A DNA stretch of 64,000 nucleotides, from the NCBI RefSeq assembly GCF_017377505.1, contig NZ_JAFREN010000006.1, positions 14,250 to 78,249 of the forward strand, written 5' to 3'. The notes beneath the pieces are model-generated. The model worked only from the letters and a program-made list of their open reading frames with translations, was not told where the DNA came from and searched no databases. The position numbers were made by a program, and so were the translations under genes. Positions 42,226-50,708 of the stretch are shown one piece after another. This DNA is from Enterococcus sp. DIV0212c. GTDB lineage: Bacteria > Bacillota > Bacilli > Lactobacillales > Enterococcaceae. Each line of letters opens with the position of its first letter. Position 1 is the stretch's first letter.

Positions 42226-44403
42226 ATGAAGAAGTTATTAAGTTTTGAGTTTTGGCAAAAGTTTGGTAAAGCATTGATGGTCGTGATTGCCGTGATGCCT
42301 GCCGCTGGGTTAATGATCAGTATTGGAAAGACGATTCCCCTAATCAACCCTGACTGGACTGCACTTGCTACAACAGGCGGTGTTATTGAAAATATTGGTT
42401 GGGGCGTTATCAGCAACTTGCATATTTTATTCGCATTAGCAATTGGTGGAAGTTGGGCGAAAGAGCGTGCTGGCGGGGCTTTCGCTGCTGGACTTTCTTT
42501 TATTTTGATCAACCGAATCACTGGTTCGATCTTTGGCGTAACTAGCGATATGTTAGCGGATGACAAAGCTTTTACTCATACGCTATTCGGCACAAAAATC
42601 ATGGTAAAAGGATTCTTCACTAGTGTTTTAGAAGCGCCAGCGTTGAATATGGGTGTTTTTGTCGGGATCATTGCTGGTTTTGTCGGCGCAATGGCTTTTA
42701 ATAAATATTATAATTATCGGAAATTACCCGACGCTCTTTCATTTTTCAACGGAAAACGTTTCGTGCCCTTCGTCGTGATTCTTTGGTCAACGATCGTTGC
42801 AATTCTTTTAGCTATTATTTGGCCGTATATTCAAGCTGGTATCAATAATTTTGGTCTGTGGATTGCTCAATCTCAAGATACCGCACCGATTTTAGCACCA
42901 TTTTTATACGGAACACTTGAACGTTTACTACTGCCATTCGGCTTGCATCATATGCTTACGATCCCCATCAACTATACACAATTGGGCGGAACTTACGAGA
43001 TTTTATCTGGTGCACAAGCTGGAACACAAGTTTTCGGACAAGATCCTTTATGGTTGGCTTGGGCAACTGATTTAGTAAACTTAAAAGGTTCTGGAGATAC
43101 TTCTCAATACAATTTTGTTTTAAGCAATTGGACTCCTGCACGATTCAAAGTCGGACAAATGATCGGTGCTTCTGGTATTTTGATGGGCATGACGTTAGCG
43201 ATGTATCGCAATGTTGATCCAGATAAACGAGCAAGCTACAAATCAATGTATCTTTCAGCCGCTTTAGCCGTCTTTTTAACTGGCGTTACTGAGCCTTTAG
43301 AATTCATGTTTATGTTTGCTGCTGTGCCATTATATGTGGTTTATGCAGTGATCCAAGGTGCCGCATTCGCTATGGCAGATATCGTAAACTTACGCGTCCA
43401 TTCTTTTGGAAATATCGAACTATTAACTCGTACTCCGCTAGCATTAAAAGCAGGACTAGGAATGGATTTATTGAATTTCGTTTTATGTGTGATCGCATTT
43501 GGCGTCATCACTTACTTTATCGCCAACTTTATGATCAAAAAATTCAACTTCGCGACACCAGGTAGAAATGGAAATTACGATAATAACGACGCTCAAACAG
43601 ATTCAGCACCAACAAACACCAAAGATACAAGCGGGATCGATCCCCAAATCATTGACATCGTTCATTTGTTAGGCGGAAAAGAAAATATCGTTGATGTAGA
43701 TGCTTGTATGACCCGTTTACGAGTAAGTGTTGCCGACAAAAATAAAGTTGGAACAGAAGATTCTTGGAAAAAAGCTGGTGCAATGGGACTGATCGTAAAA
43801 GATAATGGCGTTCAAGCGGTCTATGGTCCTAAAGCTGATGTATTAAAATCAGACATTCAAGACCTATTAGATTCTGGTGTTTCCATTCCTGAACCACTAC
43901 AGACAATTTCACCTGATGAATCAACAGATACAGCGGAATATCTTGGCATTTCTAAATCAATTACGCCTGTTGCTGATGGTGAAGTAATCGCCATCGACCA
44001 AGTTGATGATCCTGTGTTTTCACAAAAAATGATGGGTGATGGCTTCGCAGTTATCCCTTTAAACGAAACGATTTACGCACCGATTGACGGTACCATCAGC
44101 AGTATCTTCCCATCAAAACATGCATTAGGAATTCAAACTGATGAAGGGATCGAAGTACTGATCCACATGGGACTTGATACAGTCGAAATGAAAGAATCTG
44201 CCTTTACGATTCTCGTTTCCGAGGGACAAAAAGTAACTGCTGGCGAAACGATTGCAACGGCCGATCTAGAAAAAATCAAAGCCGCTGGTAAACAAACTAC
44301 TATGATCGTGGTCTTTACAAATGGTGAAAAAATCAAGGCTTTCCATTTAGAGAACCGTGGCAAACAAGCTCCTGGAACTACGATCGGACATTTAGATATT
44401 TAA
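42226..44403 (+). CDS. malT: Maltose PTS transporter, EIICBA
   Basis: 725 residues of the glucose-family phosphotransferase system. EIIC occupies residues ~1-450 with about ten helices. EIIB (~480-555) has the phosphocysteine in DACMTRLRVS. EIIA (~585-725) has the phosphohistidine in VLIHMGLDTVEMK. It imports maltose as maltose-6'-phosphate. It is divergent from malP-pgmB and followed by mapP, as in the E. faecalis locus. AAAGGAGAG precedes the ATG. Confidence 0.94.
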   Translation: MKKLLSFEFWQKFGKALMVVIAVMPAAGLMISIGKTIPLINPDWTALATTGGVIENIGWGVISNLHILFALAIGGSWAKERAGGAFAAGLSFILINRITGSIFGVTSDMLADDKAFTHTLFGTKIMVKGFFTSVLEAPALNMGVFVGIIAGFVGAMAFNKYYNYRKLPDALSFFNGKRFVPFVVILWSTIVAILLAIIWPYIQAGINNFGLWIAQSQDTAPILAPFLYGTLERLLLPFGLHHMLTIPINYTQLGGTYEILSGAQAGTQVFGQDPLWLAWATDLVNLKGSGDTSQYNFVLSNWTPARFKVGQMIGASGILMGMTLAMYRNVDPDKRASYKSMYLSAALAVFLTGVTEPLEFMFMFAAVPLYVVYAVIQGAAFAMADIVNLRVHSFGNIELLTRTPLALKAGLGMDLLNFVLCVIAFGVITYFIANFMIKKFNFATPGRNGNYDNNDAQTDSAPTNTKDTSGIDPQIIDIVHLLGGKENIVDVDACMTRLRVSVADKNKVGTEDSWKKAGAMGLIVKDNGVQAVYGPKADVLKSDIQDLLDSGVSIPEPLQTISPDESTDTAEYLGISKSITPVADGEVIAIDQVDDPVFSQKMMGDGFAVIPLNETIYAPIDGTISSIFPSKHALGIQTDEGIEVLIHMGLDTVEMKESAFTILVSEGQKVTAGETIATADLEKIKAAGKQTTMIVVFTNGEKIKAFHLENRGKQAPGTTIGHLDI

Positions 44404-44430
44404 CAAAATCAAATTTTGATTCAACTTCAA

Positions 44431-44476
44431 GCGAGGATGAGACGAAAGCAGTTCCTTCGTCCCGCCTCGTTTTTTT
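44431..44476 (+). terminator. Terminator between malT and mapP
   Basis: Stem GCGAGGATGAGACGAA / TTCGTCCCGCCTCGT with mismatches, followed by TTTTTTTA. It lies 20 bases before the mapP start, so mapP depends on read-through or another promoter. Confidence 0.8.
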
Positions 44477-44495
44477 ATCGCTAGGAGGAATAAAT

Positions 44496-45326
44496 ATGAA
44501 GGTATTAACATTGAACACCCACAGTTGGCTGGAAAGTCAGCCCTTAGAAAAACTGCATCAATTAGCGGAACAAATCATCCAAGAAGATTATGCCGTGATT
44601 GCTTTGCAAGAAGTCAATCAGCGGATTGATAGCCATCCAGTTACTACGACTCACAACTTCCACCCAACAGAAGATCAGCTGCCTGTACACGAAGATAATT
44701 TCGCTCATTTACTGGTTCACCAATTAAAAGAACTAGGCCAACACTATCATTGGAGCTGGGCGTATAATCATATTGGTTATTCCACTTACCACGAAGGAGT
44801 TGCCTTGCTCTCAAAACAGCCGATCCAGCCAGAAGCTGTCCTAATTTCAAGCGAAGATGATCCGACTGATTACCGCAGAAGAGTCTTATTGATCGGCCAA
44901 ACAAAACTAGGAGCAAAACCAATCACCGCTGTCAGCGCTCATTACTCTTGGTGGTCAGAAACTGGCGGTTTCGCTCATGAATGGTCACAAACCGAGGCAG
45001 CGTTGCAAAACTCCCCTTCTCCATTTTTGATCATGGGTGATTTCAATAACCCAGCTTCAGTCGCTCAAACTGGCTATGAACTTGTTCTCGCTAGCTCATT
45101 GCAGTTGCAAGATAGCTTTTTAGCAGCAGATCAAAAAATCGGAGAACACACTGTTGAAAAAGCCATCGATGGTTGGGGAGAGAATCAGGAAAAATTGCGC
45201 ATTGATTATATTTTTGCTTCACAAGAATTATCCATTTCTAGCTATCAAATAGTTTTCGATGGAAAAAGTACGCCTGTAATTAGTGATCATTTCGGTGTGT
45301 CAGCTCTATTATTGTTCAAATTATGA
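44496..45326 (+). CDS. mapP: Maltose 6'-phosphate phosphatase
   Basis: 276 residues of the endonuclease/exonuclease/phosphatase fold. Motifs: LTLNTHSW (metal Asn), ALQEVNQR (metal Glu), VSAHYSWW (His), MGDFNNPA (Asp/Asn) and the final SDHFGV (Asp-His). It sits next to the maltose PTS gene, matching the E. faecalis MapP that dephosphorylates maltose-6'-phosphate inside the cell and so links PTS uptake to MalP. It is not a nuclease in this context. GGAGG precedes the ATG. Confidence 0.92.
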   Translation: MKVLTLNTHSWLESQPLEKLHQLAEQIIQEDYAVIALQEVNQRIDSHPVTTTHNFHPTEDQLPVHEDNFAHLLVHQLKELGQHYHWSWAYNHIGYSTYHEGVALLSKQPIQPEAVLISSEDDPTDYRRRVLLIGQTKLGAKPITAVSAHYSWWSETGGFAHEWSQTEAALQNSPSPFLIMGDFNNPASVAQTGYELVLASSLQLQDSFLAADQKIGEHTVEKAIDGWGENQEKLRIDYIFASQELSISSYQIVFDGKSTPVISDHFGVSALLLFKL

Positions 45327-45414
45327 TCGTAACCTTTGATAGCCTAATATCCTGATTGTTGTTGCTTGATTTTATTCGATCGATACTTTTAAGTTTTGAT
45401 AGTTCCGTTTATAT

Positions 45415-45454
45415 AAAAAGAGAGAATAATCAATTAAGATTACCCTCTCTTTTT
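45415..45454. terminator. Bidirectional terminator after mapP
   Basis: Stem AAAAAGAGAG/CTCTCTTTTT between mapP and the convergent lipoprotein gene. Confidence 0.75.
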
Positions 45455-45483
45455 CGATTAATACTAAATAATGACATCGACAG

Positions 45484-45870
45484 TTAATTCAAAAAATCCC
45501 CTTGAATAATTCTCCAACTATTTTTCTCTTTTTCTAAAACCCAATAATAATCTTTATAGATTGATAATGGAGATAGTGAGCCTGAAAATAATTTAGTTCT
45601 AATATCGGAATTTAGAACTATTAAATCTTTTTTATAATCATCGGAATAGTCTTTAAGAACTCTGTCGGAGATTTCTTGATCAAAAATTAAAATTACAGGT
45701 CTACCTACAGTCAAAAAATCTTTATAATCATTTTCCACTACAGCTACAGCATCTTCTATTTCTTCTTTTGAGTATTCATTTGATTTCCCTATATTTTTAT
45801 CTATTGAATAAAAACAAGACGTTAAATATACCAACGGAAGTAATAGAAGTATCCATTTCACACGATTCAT
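45484..45870 (-). CDS. Small lipoprotein of unknown function
   Basis: 128 residues. The signal is MNRVKWILLLLPLVYLTSC with lipobox LTSC, followed by ~105 residues. The mature part (IEDAVAVVENDYKDF..., then ...YYWVLEKEKNSWRIIQGDF) looks like a small NTF2/DUF4829-type alpha+beta domain of lipoproteins, but this is only a pattern impression. ATG 45870 is preferred since AAGG lies 9 bases upstream. It follows the amidase-domain gene by 48 bases on the same strand, so they may be co-transcribed. Confidence 0.72.
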   Translation of the reverse strand: MNRVKWILLLLPLVYLTSCFYSIDKNIGKSNEYSKEEIEDAVAVVENDYKDFLTVGRPVILIFDQEISDRVLKDYSDDYKKDLIVLNSDIRTKLFSGSLSPLSIYKDYYWVLEKEKNSWRIIQGDFLN

Positions 45871-45918
45871 AGGCATTTTCCTTAATTTCAATATTTTGTG
45901 GAATCCACTAAAAATACT

Positions 45919-46869
45919 TTAAATAGCTCTAATAATATAAACATAATTGTCATTTAAGCTCAAAGATATACTATTCCACTTCCAATTGGTTCTATTTGTA
46001 CTATGTTGGCTTATATAAATGTTTCCGTTCAGTTTATCCGTTACTACAGCATTATGCCAAGATCTACCGGTCTTTTTATTTGCATAATTCAAAACATCTC
46101 CAAGCTGGGCATTATTATTCACATCATTTCTATTTGAATATCTTCGTACACTACGCCCTTTTACTTGCCAGTATTGTCTGAACGCATCTGCATTTATCCA
46201 AGCAGCAGAATCTTTTAATCCCAGGCTAGTTCTTTTACTTGACCAGTCAATAAAACCTGGATATCCTGTTACTCCATCTTTAGCTCCTCCAGCTCTAAGT
46301 GCTTGTGAAGCGAAATTTGTACAATCTCCACCTCTACCATCATAATTATTGTATGCTGGATTTGGTCGCGTTCCAAAAGTTCTTGCATAATTAGAGACAT
46401 GGTTATTTGACCAGACTCCACGAGGTGAAATTTTTGGAACACTATTTTCATGCTCAGAAGCTGTTTGTGCAGACTCTAAATTTTCTTCATCAACAATTTC
46501 TTTAACATCAGCTAATGTCATATCAGACGACTCTTCAATCGTTGAGATTTTCCCATCTTCTTCAGGAAGTGTTTCTAAATATATATATTCAGCTGCATAC
46601 GCTAATATATTATCATATTCGTCCAATTTAGTTAGCTCCTGATCACTTGAACTAGTTAATTGGTCATATAGATAGTCAGAAAACTCTTTGGAATGAAGTG
46701 AGTAATCTAGCCCTCGCTCTTTTAAATGTGCCATTAAAACATCTTCAATTTCACCAAGTGTCATATCCATACTAGAATTAACTTCACTAACAACATCATC
46801 CGCATAAACTACGCTTGCTCCAAACCCGATTGAACAACAAATTACTAACCCTAAAATAAATTTTTTCAT
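45919..46869 (-). CDS. Secreted amidase-domain protein (putative cysteine amidase, PF12671-like)
   Basis: 316 residues. A signal peptide (MKKFILGLVICCSIGFGASV, cleavage near VYA-DD) precedes a ~120-residue acidic helical region holding two similar DMTLxEIEDV/DMTLADVKEI segments. The C-terminal ~165 residues form a putative amidase domain: GRGGDCTNFASQALRAGG with the catalytic Cys, SWHNAVVTD with the catalytic His, and YISQHS. Members hydrolyse amide bonds and are thought to act on cell-wall peptides. GGAGG precedes the ATG. It is near three other exported proteins. Confidence 0.85.
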   Translation of the reverse strand: MKKFILGLVICCSIGFGASVVYADDVVSEVNSSMDMTLGEIEDVLMAHLKERGLDYSLHSKEFSDYLYDQLTSSSDQELTKLDEYDNILAYAAEYIYLETLPEEDGKISTIEESSDMTLADVKEIVDEENLESAQTASEHENSVPKISPRGVWSNNHVSNYARTFGTRPNPAYNNYDGRGGDCTNFASQALRAGGAKDGVTGYPGFIDWSSKRTSLGLKDSAAWINADAFRQYWQVKGRSVRRYSNRNDVNNNAQLGDVLNYANKKTGRSWHNAVVTDKLNGNIYISQHSTNRTNWKWNSISLSLNDNYVYIIRAI

Positions 46870-47055
46870 ACAATAACCTTCCTCCTATTTATTATCAGTA
46901 CAGTTTGTACTATAAACAATACTAAACAAATAGAAGCAGAATTGCAATATATTTTTAATTATTAGTTAAATTTAAATCATTAAAAGCAACAATAGCTTAC
47001 TTTATGATTATATATCAACTTTCTTTATTTAGGTTATCAACAAAATATAAAAATA

Positions 47056-47733
47056 TTGTTATTATTATTAGGTAGTGTATTTTTGACTTCAAATAGTGCG
47101 ATTGTTTTTGCTGAAGATCTTAACCAAGAAAAAATGGGAACTGTTGAAAATTCAGTGATTAGCACTCAAAAAGTTCAATTAATAAATTTTGAAATCCCAA
47201 CTGAATTTTTAGTCTCTGATACAACAGTCAGCTATGTAGATATGGTTGATGGTAAGAAAGCGGAGATTATTGACAATGCTTCAAGTAAAGTTCTTGCAAC
47301 TTATTCAGAAATGATAGAGAATAGTACTGTTAACACAAGAACGACCGGACAAGTATGGACTAGTCATATCCAGTCTACGTACAATCTGCGACCAGCAACA
47401 ATTAATGTTTATGCAGAAGTTGTGCTTCGTGGGGATAGTAATTGGCGGCAAATTGAGAACGTTAATAGAATTTGGCAGACAGAGGGAAAAAGCGGAGCTT
47501 ATGAATTAAAAGATACGTATCAATCTGTTAGCTCGCCTTCAACATTTCCAAGTACATGGATGTTGGTAAATATAACTGGTCAAGTGTATACTGAAAGTTC
47601 ATGGAGCGCGAGCGCAGGCTTCTCATTTAGCCTTTTGGAATCAGCTGGTTTCGATATGTCTGGTTCAAATTCAGGGAAGTGGTTTGCACGGAAAAATTAT
47701 AATTCACAAGTTTTATTTCGTGTTATGAATTAA
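47056..47733 (+). CDS. Exported protein, tandem paralogue A (unusual start)
   Basis: About 225 residues. A hydrophobic N-terminus (LLLLGSVFLTSNSAIVFAED) is a signal-peptide core, but the expected Met-Lys beginning is missing. The frame has no ATG or GTG: TTG 47056 is the first standard start and has no ribosome site, while an ATA AAA ATA TTG run upstream looks like a mutated ATG AAA. The mature part ends GFDMSGSNSGKWFARKNYNSQVLFRV, matching paralogue B. No family recognised. Possibly silenced or started at a rare codon. Confidence 0.6.
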   Translation: MLLLLGSVFLTSNSAIVFAEDLNQEKMGTVENSVISTQKVQLINFEIPTEFLVSDTTVSYVDMVDGKKAEIIDNASSKVLATYSEMIENSTVNTRTTGQVWTSHIQSTYNLRPATINVYAEVVLRGDSNWRQIENVNRIWQTEGKSGAYELKDTYQSVSSPSTFPSTWMLVNITGQVYTESSWSASAGFSFSLLESAGFDMSGSNSGKWFARKNYNSQVLFRVMN

Positions 47734-47753
47734 TGTTCATCGGCTAAAATAAT

Positions 47754-48461
47754 TTGAAGGATGTGATCAAAATAAAAAAAAGATTTTTACTTATTTCTTT
47801 GATACTTGGTTTATTATTTTTTGGAAGAATAGCATATGCTAGTGGGAAAGATAAGGCTGCTAAATCTGATACGAATACAGATATGAATATTAATGAGGTG
47901 ATTGAACTTGCCAATTTCGAAATTCCAACAACTTTTGCTTCAAACAAAATAAATGTAAAATATGAAGACATAGAAGGTGGACTGAAGGCGGTTGTTACTG
48001 ATAAGAAGTCGAAAAAAATACTTGCTAGTTATTCAGAAGGAATATCAGAAGAAGACAAGCAAGGGGATGATAAAAGATGGAGAAGTCATTTAGTGATTTC
48101 TTCTGAGATAAATCCAGTAACTATAACAGTTTATACTGAACTAATAGTATCTCAGAAACAAGGATTAAAACCCAAAATTGAAAGTATTCCCTACGTTTAT
48201 CAAGCAGAAAGTAATATTACAGATTTTGAAATTAAGCATCCTCATGAGTCAGTAAGAAACTCACAAGATTTACCTACTGATAATGTCATATTAAATATAA
48301 CTGGCCAAATATACAGCACAAGTGATATGAATAGAAAGAGCTACGTAACATATAATGATTTTAAGGCAGCTGGATTTGATATGAATGGGTCAGAGAAAAA
48401 AGAGTGGTTTGCTCGGAAAGACTACAATTCTCAAGTAACATTCAAGTTGAAGACAAAATAA
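47754..48461 (+). CDS. Exported protein, tandem paralogue B (unusual start)
   Basis: 235 residues from TTG 47754. A likely true beginning is GTGATCAAAATAAAAAAAAG (VIKIKKR), then signal-peptide core FLLISLILGLLFFGRIAYAS. GAAGG sits too close to that GTG and is better placed for an ATA codon. The mature part shares FEIPT, KxxxxYxDxxxGxKAxxxD, ILASYSE, ITGQIYS and GFDMNGSEKKEWFARKDYNSQV with paralogue A. No known family recognised. It starts 20 bases after A stops, so the two are one transcript. Confidence 0.68.
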   Translation: MKDVIKIKKRFLLISLILGLLFFGRIAYASGKDKAAKSDTNTDMNINEVIELANFEIPTTFASNKINVKYEDIEGGLKAVVTDKKSKKILASYSEGISEEDKQGDDKRWRSHLVISSEINPVTITVYTELIVSQKQGLKPKIESIPYVYQAESNITDFEIKHPHESVRNSQDLPTDNVILNITGQIYSTSDMNRKSYVTYNDFKAAGFDMNGSEKKEWFARKDYNSQVTFKLKTK

Positions 48462-49187
48462 TTGAGTCATGAGTAGTATTAAAAAAGTAGAAGCAAATGT
48501 ATTTGATCCACAAATGATTACAAGTACATATCCTTTGTACTTGGTAGTGACTTTTTCCTATGTAACAAATTTTGAATGGATCTAAATTGCATGATTTAGC
48601 AATAGAAGTTGATTATTCAACTTCTTTTTTGTTGCATTGAAAACATAGTTAGAAATTGTATCATGATGAAAATCATGCTGGTTTTTCGTTAGGGAAAAGT
48701 TCAATAGGGTATAGGCAATTGAACAGATTTTGAATGTTATTATGGCAATGATTACGAGTGCTCAACAGAGTTGTTCAAATAAATAAATCAATGAGACAAA
48801 GAATCAATCCAATACTGTTTGAATTTCAGACGTTAACAAAAGAAAACTAACGATTTACTAATTTGATTCTTAAAAAGAAAGGTTCTTTCTAAAGAGCTTT
48901 TCTTTTTATCGCTGACTCTACCAAAAACAGTCTTTTTTTGAAGTCCAAAAATTATCGATTCAACAACTCATTTTTTGAAGTCAATAAAACTATGCCAACA
49001 ATCAAAAGACAAAATTCATCATCCAAAAAGCTGCTACTAAAATAACCACTAAGGAAATGGAAACGCTAAATACGATGAATATTAATTCTTTCCCTCAAGC
49101 ATTCCTTAACCTTCTTTCCGATGGATAATGATAAACTAGCTATAAGACAGATTGATCATGATAATTTTAAGAAAGTAGGAGGAGAAG
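48462..49187. other. Gene-free region after the paralogue pair
   Basis: About 725 bases with no supported gene. Contents: a plus-strand terminator at 48604-48631 and a second imperfect hairpin with T run near 48876-48908 (GAAAGGTTCTTT/AAAGAGCTTTTC). The rest is AT-rich and looks like decayed sequence. Confidence 0.55.
48604..48631 (+). terminator. Terminator of the paralogue pair transcript
   Basis: A 9-bp stem AGAAGTTGA/TCAACTTCT followed by TTTTTG. Confidence 0.8.
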
Positions 49188-49823
49188 ATGCAGATAACTA
49201 TTTTCGGTGGTAGTGGCTTTATCGGACAAAAACTATCAGAAGAACTAATCAACCTAGGACATAACGTAACGTGTATTTCCCGCCGCGGAAAACCAAGCGA
49301 GTTAACAACTTCTTGGTCACAAAAAGTACACTGGTTGCGTTCTGATGTTTTAACAGACGATCATTGGCATTCAGCTGTTCAGAAAGCCGATTGGGTCATT
49401 GATGCAATCGGGATTCTTAAAGAAAATCCTTCTAAAAATATCACTTATGAGCGTTTTATTCTAGAACCTGTCCGAATCATTTTAGCGTATTTAAACACAC
49501 AGGAAACTCCAGCTAAGTTTTTGTTCCTATCAGCTAACAGCGCGCCATTCCCTTTAAGAAAGTATATGGATGCCAAACTTCAAGCTGAACAACTGATCAA
49601 AGAGCAAGCCGAGCAAAGTGTCATTATTTACCCTAGTTTAGTTGTGGATAAAAAACGTTTTTCTTCTGTTATCAGCGCGTTTTTCATCAACTTACTGAAA
49701 AAAATCCCCGGACTCAGAAAAATCGTCCAAGGATATGATCCTATTTCCAGAGAAGTATTAGCTCACGAAATCGCCAATGTGATTGAAGGCAAACCCTCTC
49801 CTTACACTCACAGACGAACATAA
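49188..49823 (+). CDS. NAD(P)-binding protein, atypical SDR (NDUFA9-like)
   Basis: 211 residues. The nucleotide-binding start is ITIFGGSGFIGQKLSEELI, then SRRGKPSEL (cofactor Arg) and VIDAIGIL. The protein lacks the usual YxxxK in clear form; YMDAKLQAE may stand in for it. Resembles short atypical SDRs of the NAD-dependent epimerase/NDUFA9 group, with no assigned substrate. AGGAGGAG precedes the ATG. Monocistronic. Confidence 0.85.
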   Translation: MQITIFGGSGFIGQKLSEELINLGHNVTCISRRGKPSELTTSWSQKVHWLRSDVLTDDHWHSAVQKADWVIDAIGILKENPSKNITYERFILEPVRIILAYLNTQETPAKFLFLSANSAPFPLRKYMDAKLQAEQLIKEQAEQSVIIYPSLVVDKKRFSSVISAFFINLLKKIPGLRKIVQGYDPISREVLAHEIANVIEGKPSPYTHRRT

Positions 49824-49855
49824 AAAAAGCATTTCCAACACGGAAATGCTTTTTC
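49824..49855. terminator. Bidirectional terminator
   Basis: Stem AGCATTTCC/GGAAATGCT with A run before and T run after, between the SDR gene and the convergent mdxG. Confidence 0.88.
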
Positions 49856-49860
49856 AAACG

Positions 49861-50700
49861 TTACCCTTTCACAGAACCACTCGTAATTCCTTCTACATAA
49901 TACTTCTGCATAAAGATAAACAACAGTGTAATCGGCACCGCAATCAGCACACAACCTGCTGTAAATGCCATAAAATACTGATCGATCTTATCTTTCGTCT
50001 GCATCGTGAACAAACCGATCGCAACCGTATATTTATTGACATTATCACCTAAAATAATTTTTGCAAAAATGAAATCCATCCACGGTGCCATAAACGCCAT
50101 CAAAGCTGTGTAAACAATGATTGGTTTACTTAAAGGTAAAGTAATTTTCGTGAAAATTTCAAACTTACTAGCCCCATCTATCATTGCTGATTCATCCAAT
50201 GCCATCGGGATTGTATCAAAGAAGCCTTTCGCAATATAAAATCCCAAAGCCGCTCCAGATGAATAAACTAAAATCAAGGCTAACAAACTCCCCGTCAAAT
50301 TCATCGCTTTTAAAATATAATAAACAGCGATCATACTCATAAATCCAGGGAACATATTCAGTACTAGAGCCAATTTTAAAAATGGTTTTCTCGCTCTAAA
50401 GCGTAAACGACTCAATGAATACGCCATCGCAATCGTGATCAACGTCGATAAAATACAACTACAAACCGCTACAAACAACGTATTTAAAAACCACTGTACA
50501 AACGGATAGGTCGTACTAGTCAACAACATTTTATAATTCTCAAAAGTAAATTGCTTCGGAATAAAGTACGTCACAAAAGCACCGCCTTCACTCCTAAAAC
50601 TAGTTAAAACAATCCAGACAATCGGGAAGATCCACACGATCGACAAAATCGTCAACAACGTATAGTGAATAATTAACGTATTTCTTTTCTTCGATTTCAT
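49861..50700 (-). CDS. mdxG: Maltodextrin ABC transporter permease, MalG type
   Basis: 279 residues with six helices. The cytoplasmic EAA loop DESAMIDGASKFEIFTKI binds the ATPase. Residues match MalG/MdxG of sugar importers. It forms the membrane channel with MdxF. Last gene of mdxE-mdxF-mdxG, 8 bases after mdxF. No ATPase gene is in the cluster, so a shared MsmX-type ATPase encoded elsewhere is needed. Confidence 0.94.
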   Translation of the reverse strand: MKSKKRNTLIIHYTLLTILSIVWIFPIVWIVLTSFRSEGGAFVTYFIPKQFTFENYKMLLTSTTYPFVQWFLNTLFVAVCSCILSTLITIAMAYSLSRLRFRARKPFLKLALVLNMFPGFMSMIAVYYILKAMNLTGSLLALILVYSSGAALGFYIAKGFFDTIPMALDESAMIDGASKFEIFTKITLPLSKPIIVYTALMAFMAPWMDFIFAKIILGDNVNKYTVAIGLFTMQTKDKIDQYFMAFTAGCVLIAVPITLLFIFMQKYYVEGITSGSVKG

Positions 50701-50708
50701 ATTCCTTT

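Noticed and set aside
42171..42566. 131-residue frame antisense to the start of malT
   Set aside because: It is the reverse of EIIC codons, and the malT frame is unmistakable with its promoter and ribosome site.
44496..45326. DNA endonuclease/exonuclease
   Set aside because: The fold is shared, but the position after the maltose PTS gene matches the maltose 6'-phosphate phosphatase MapP.
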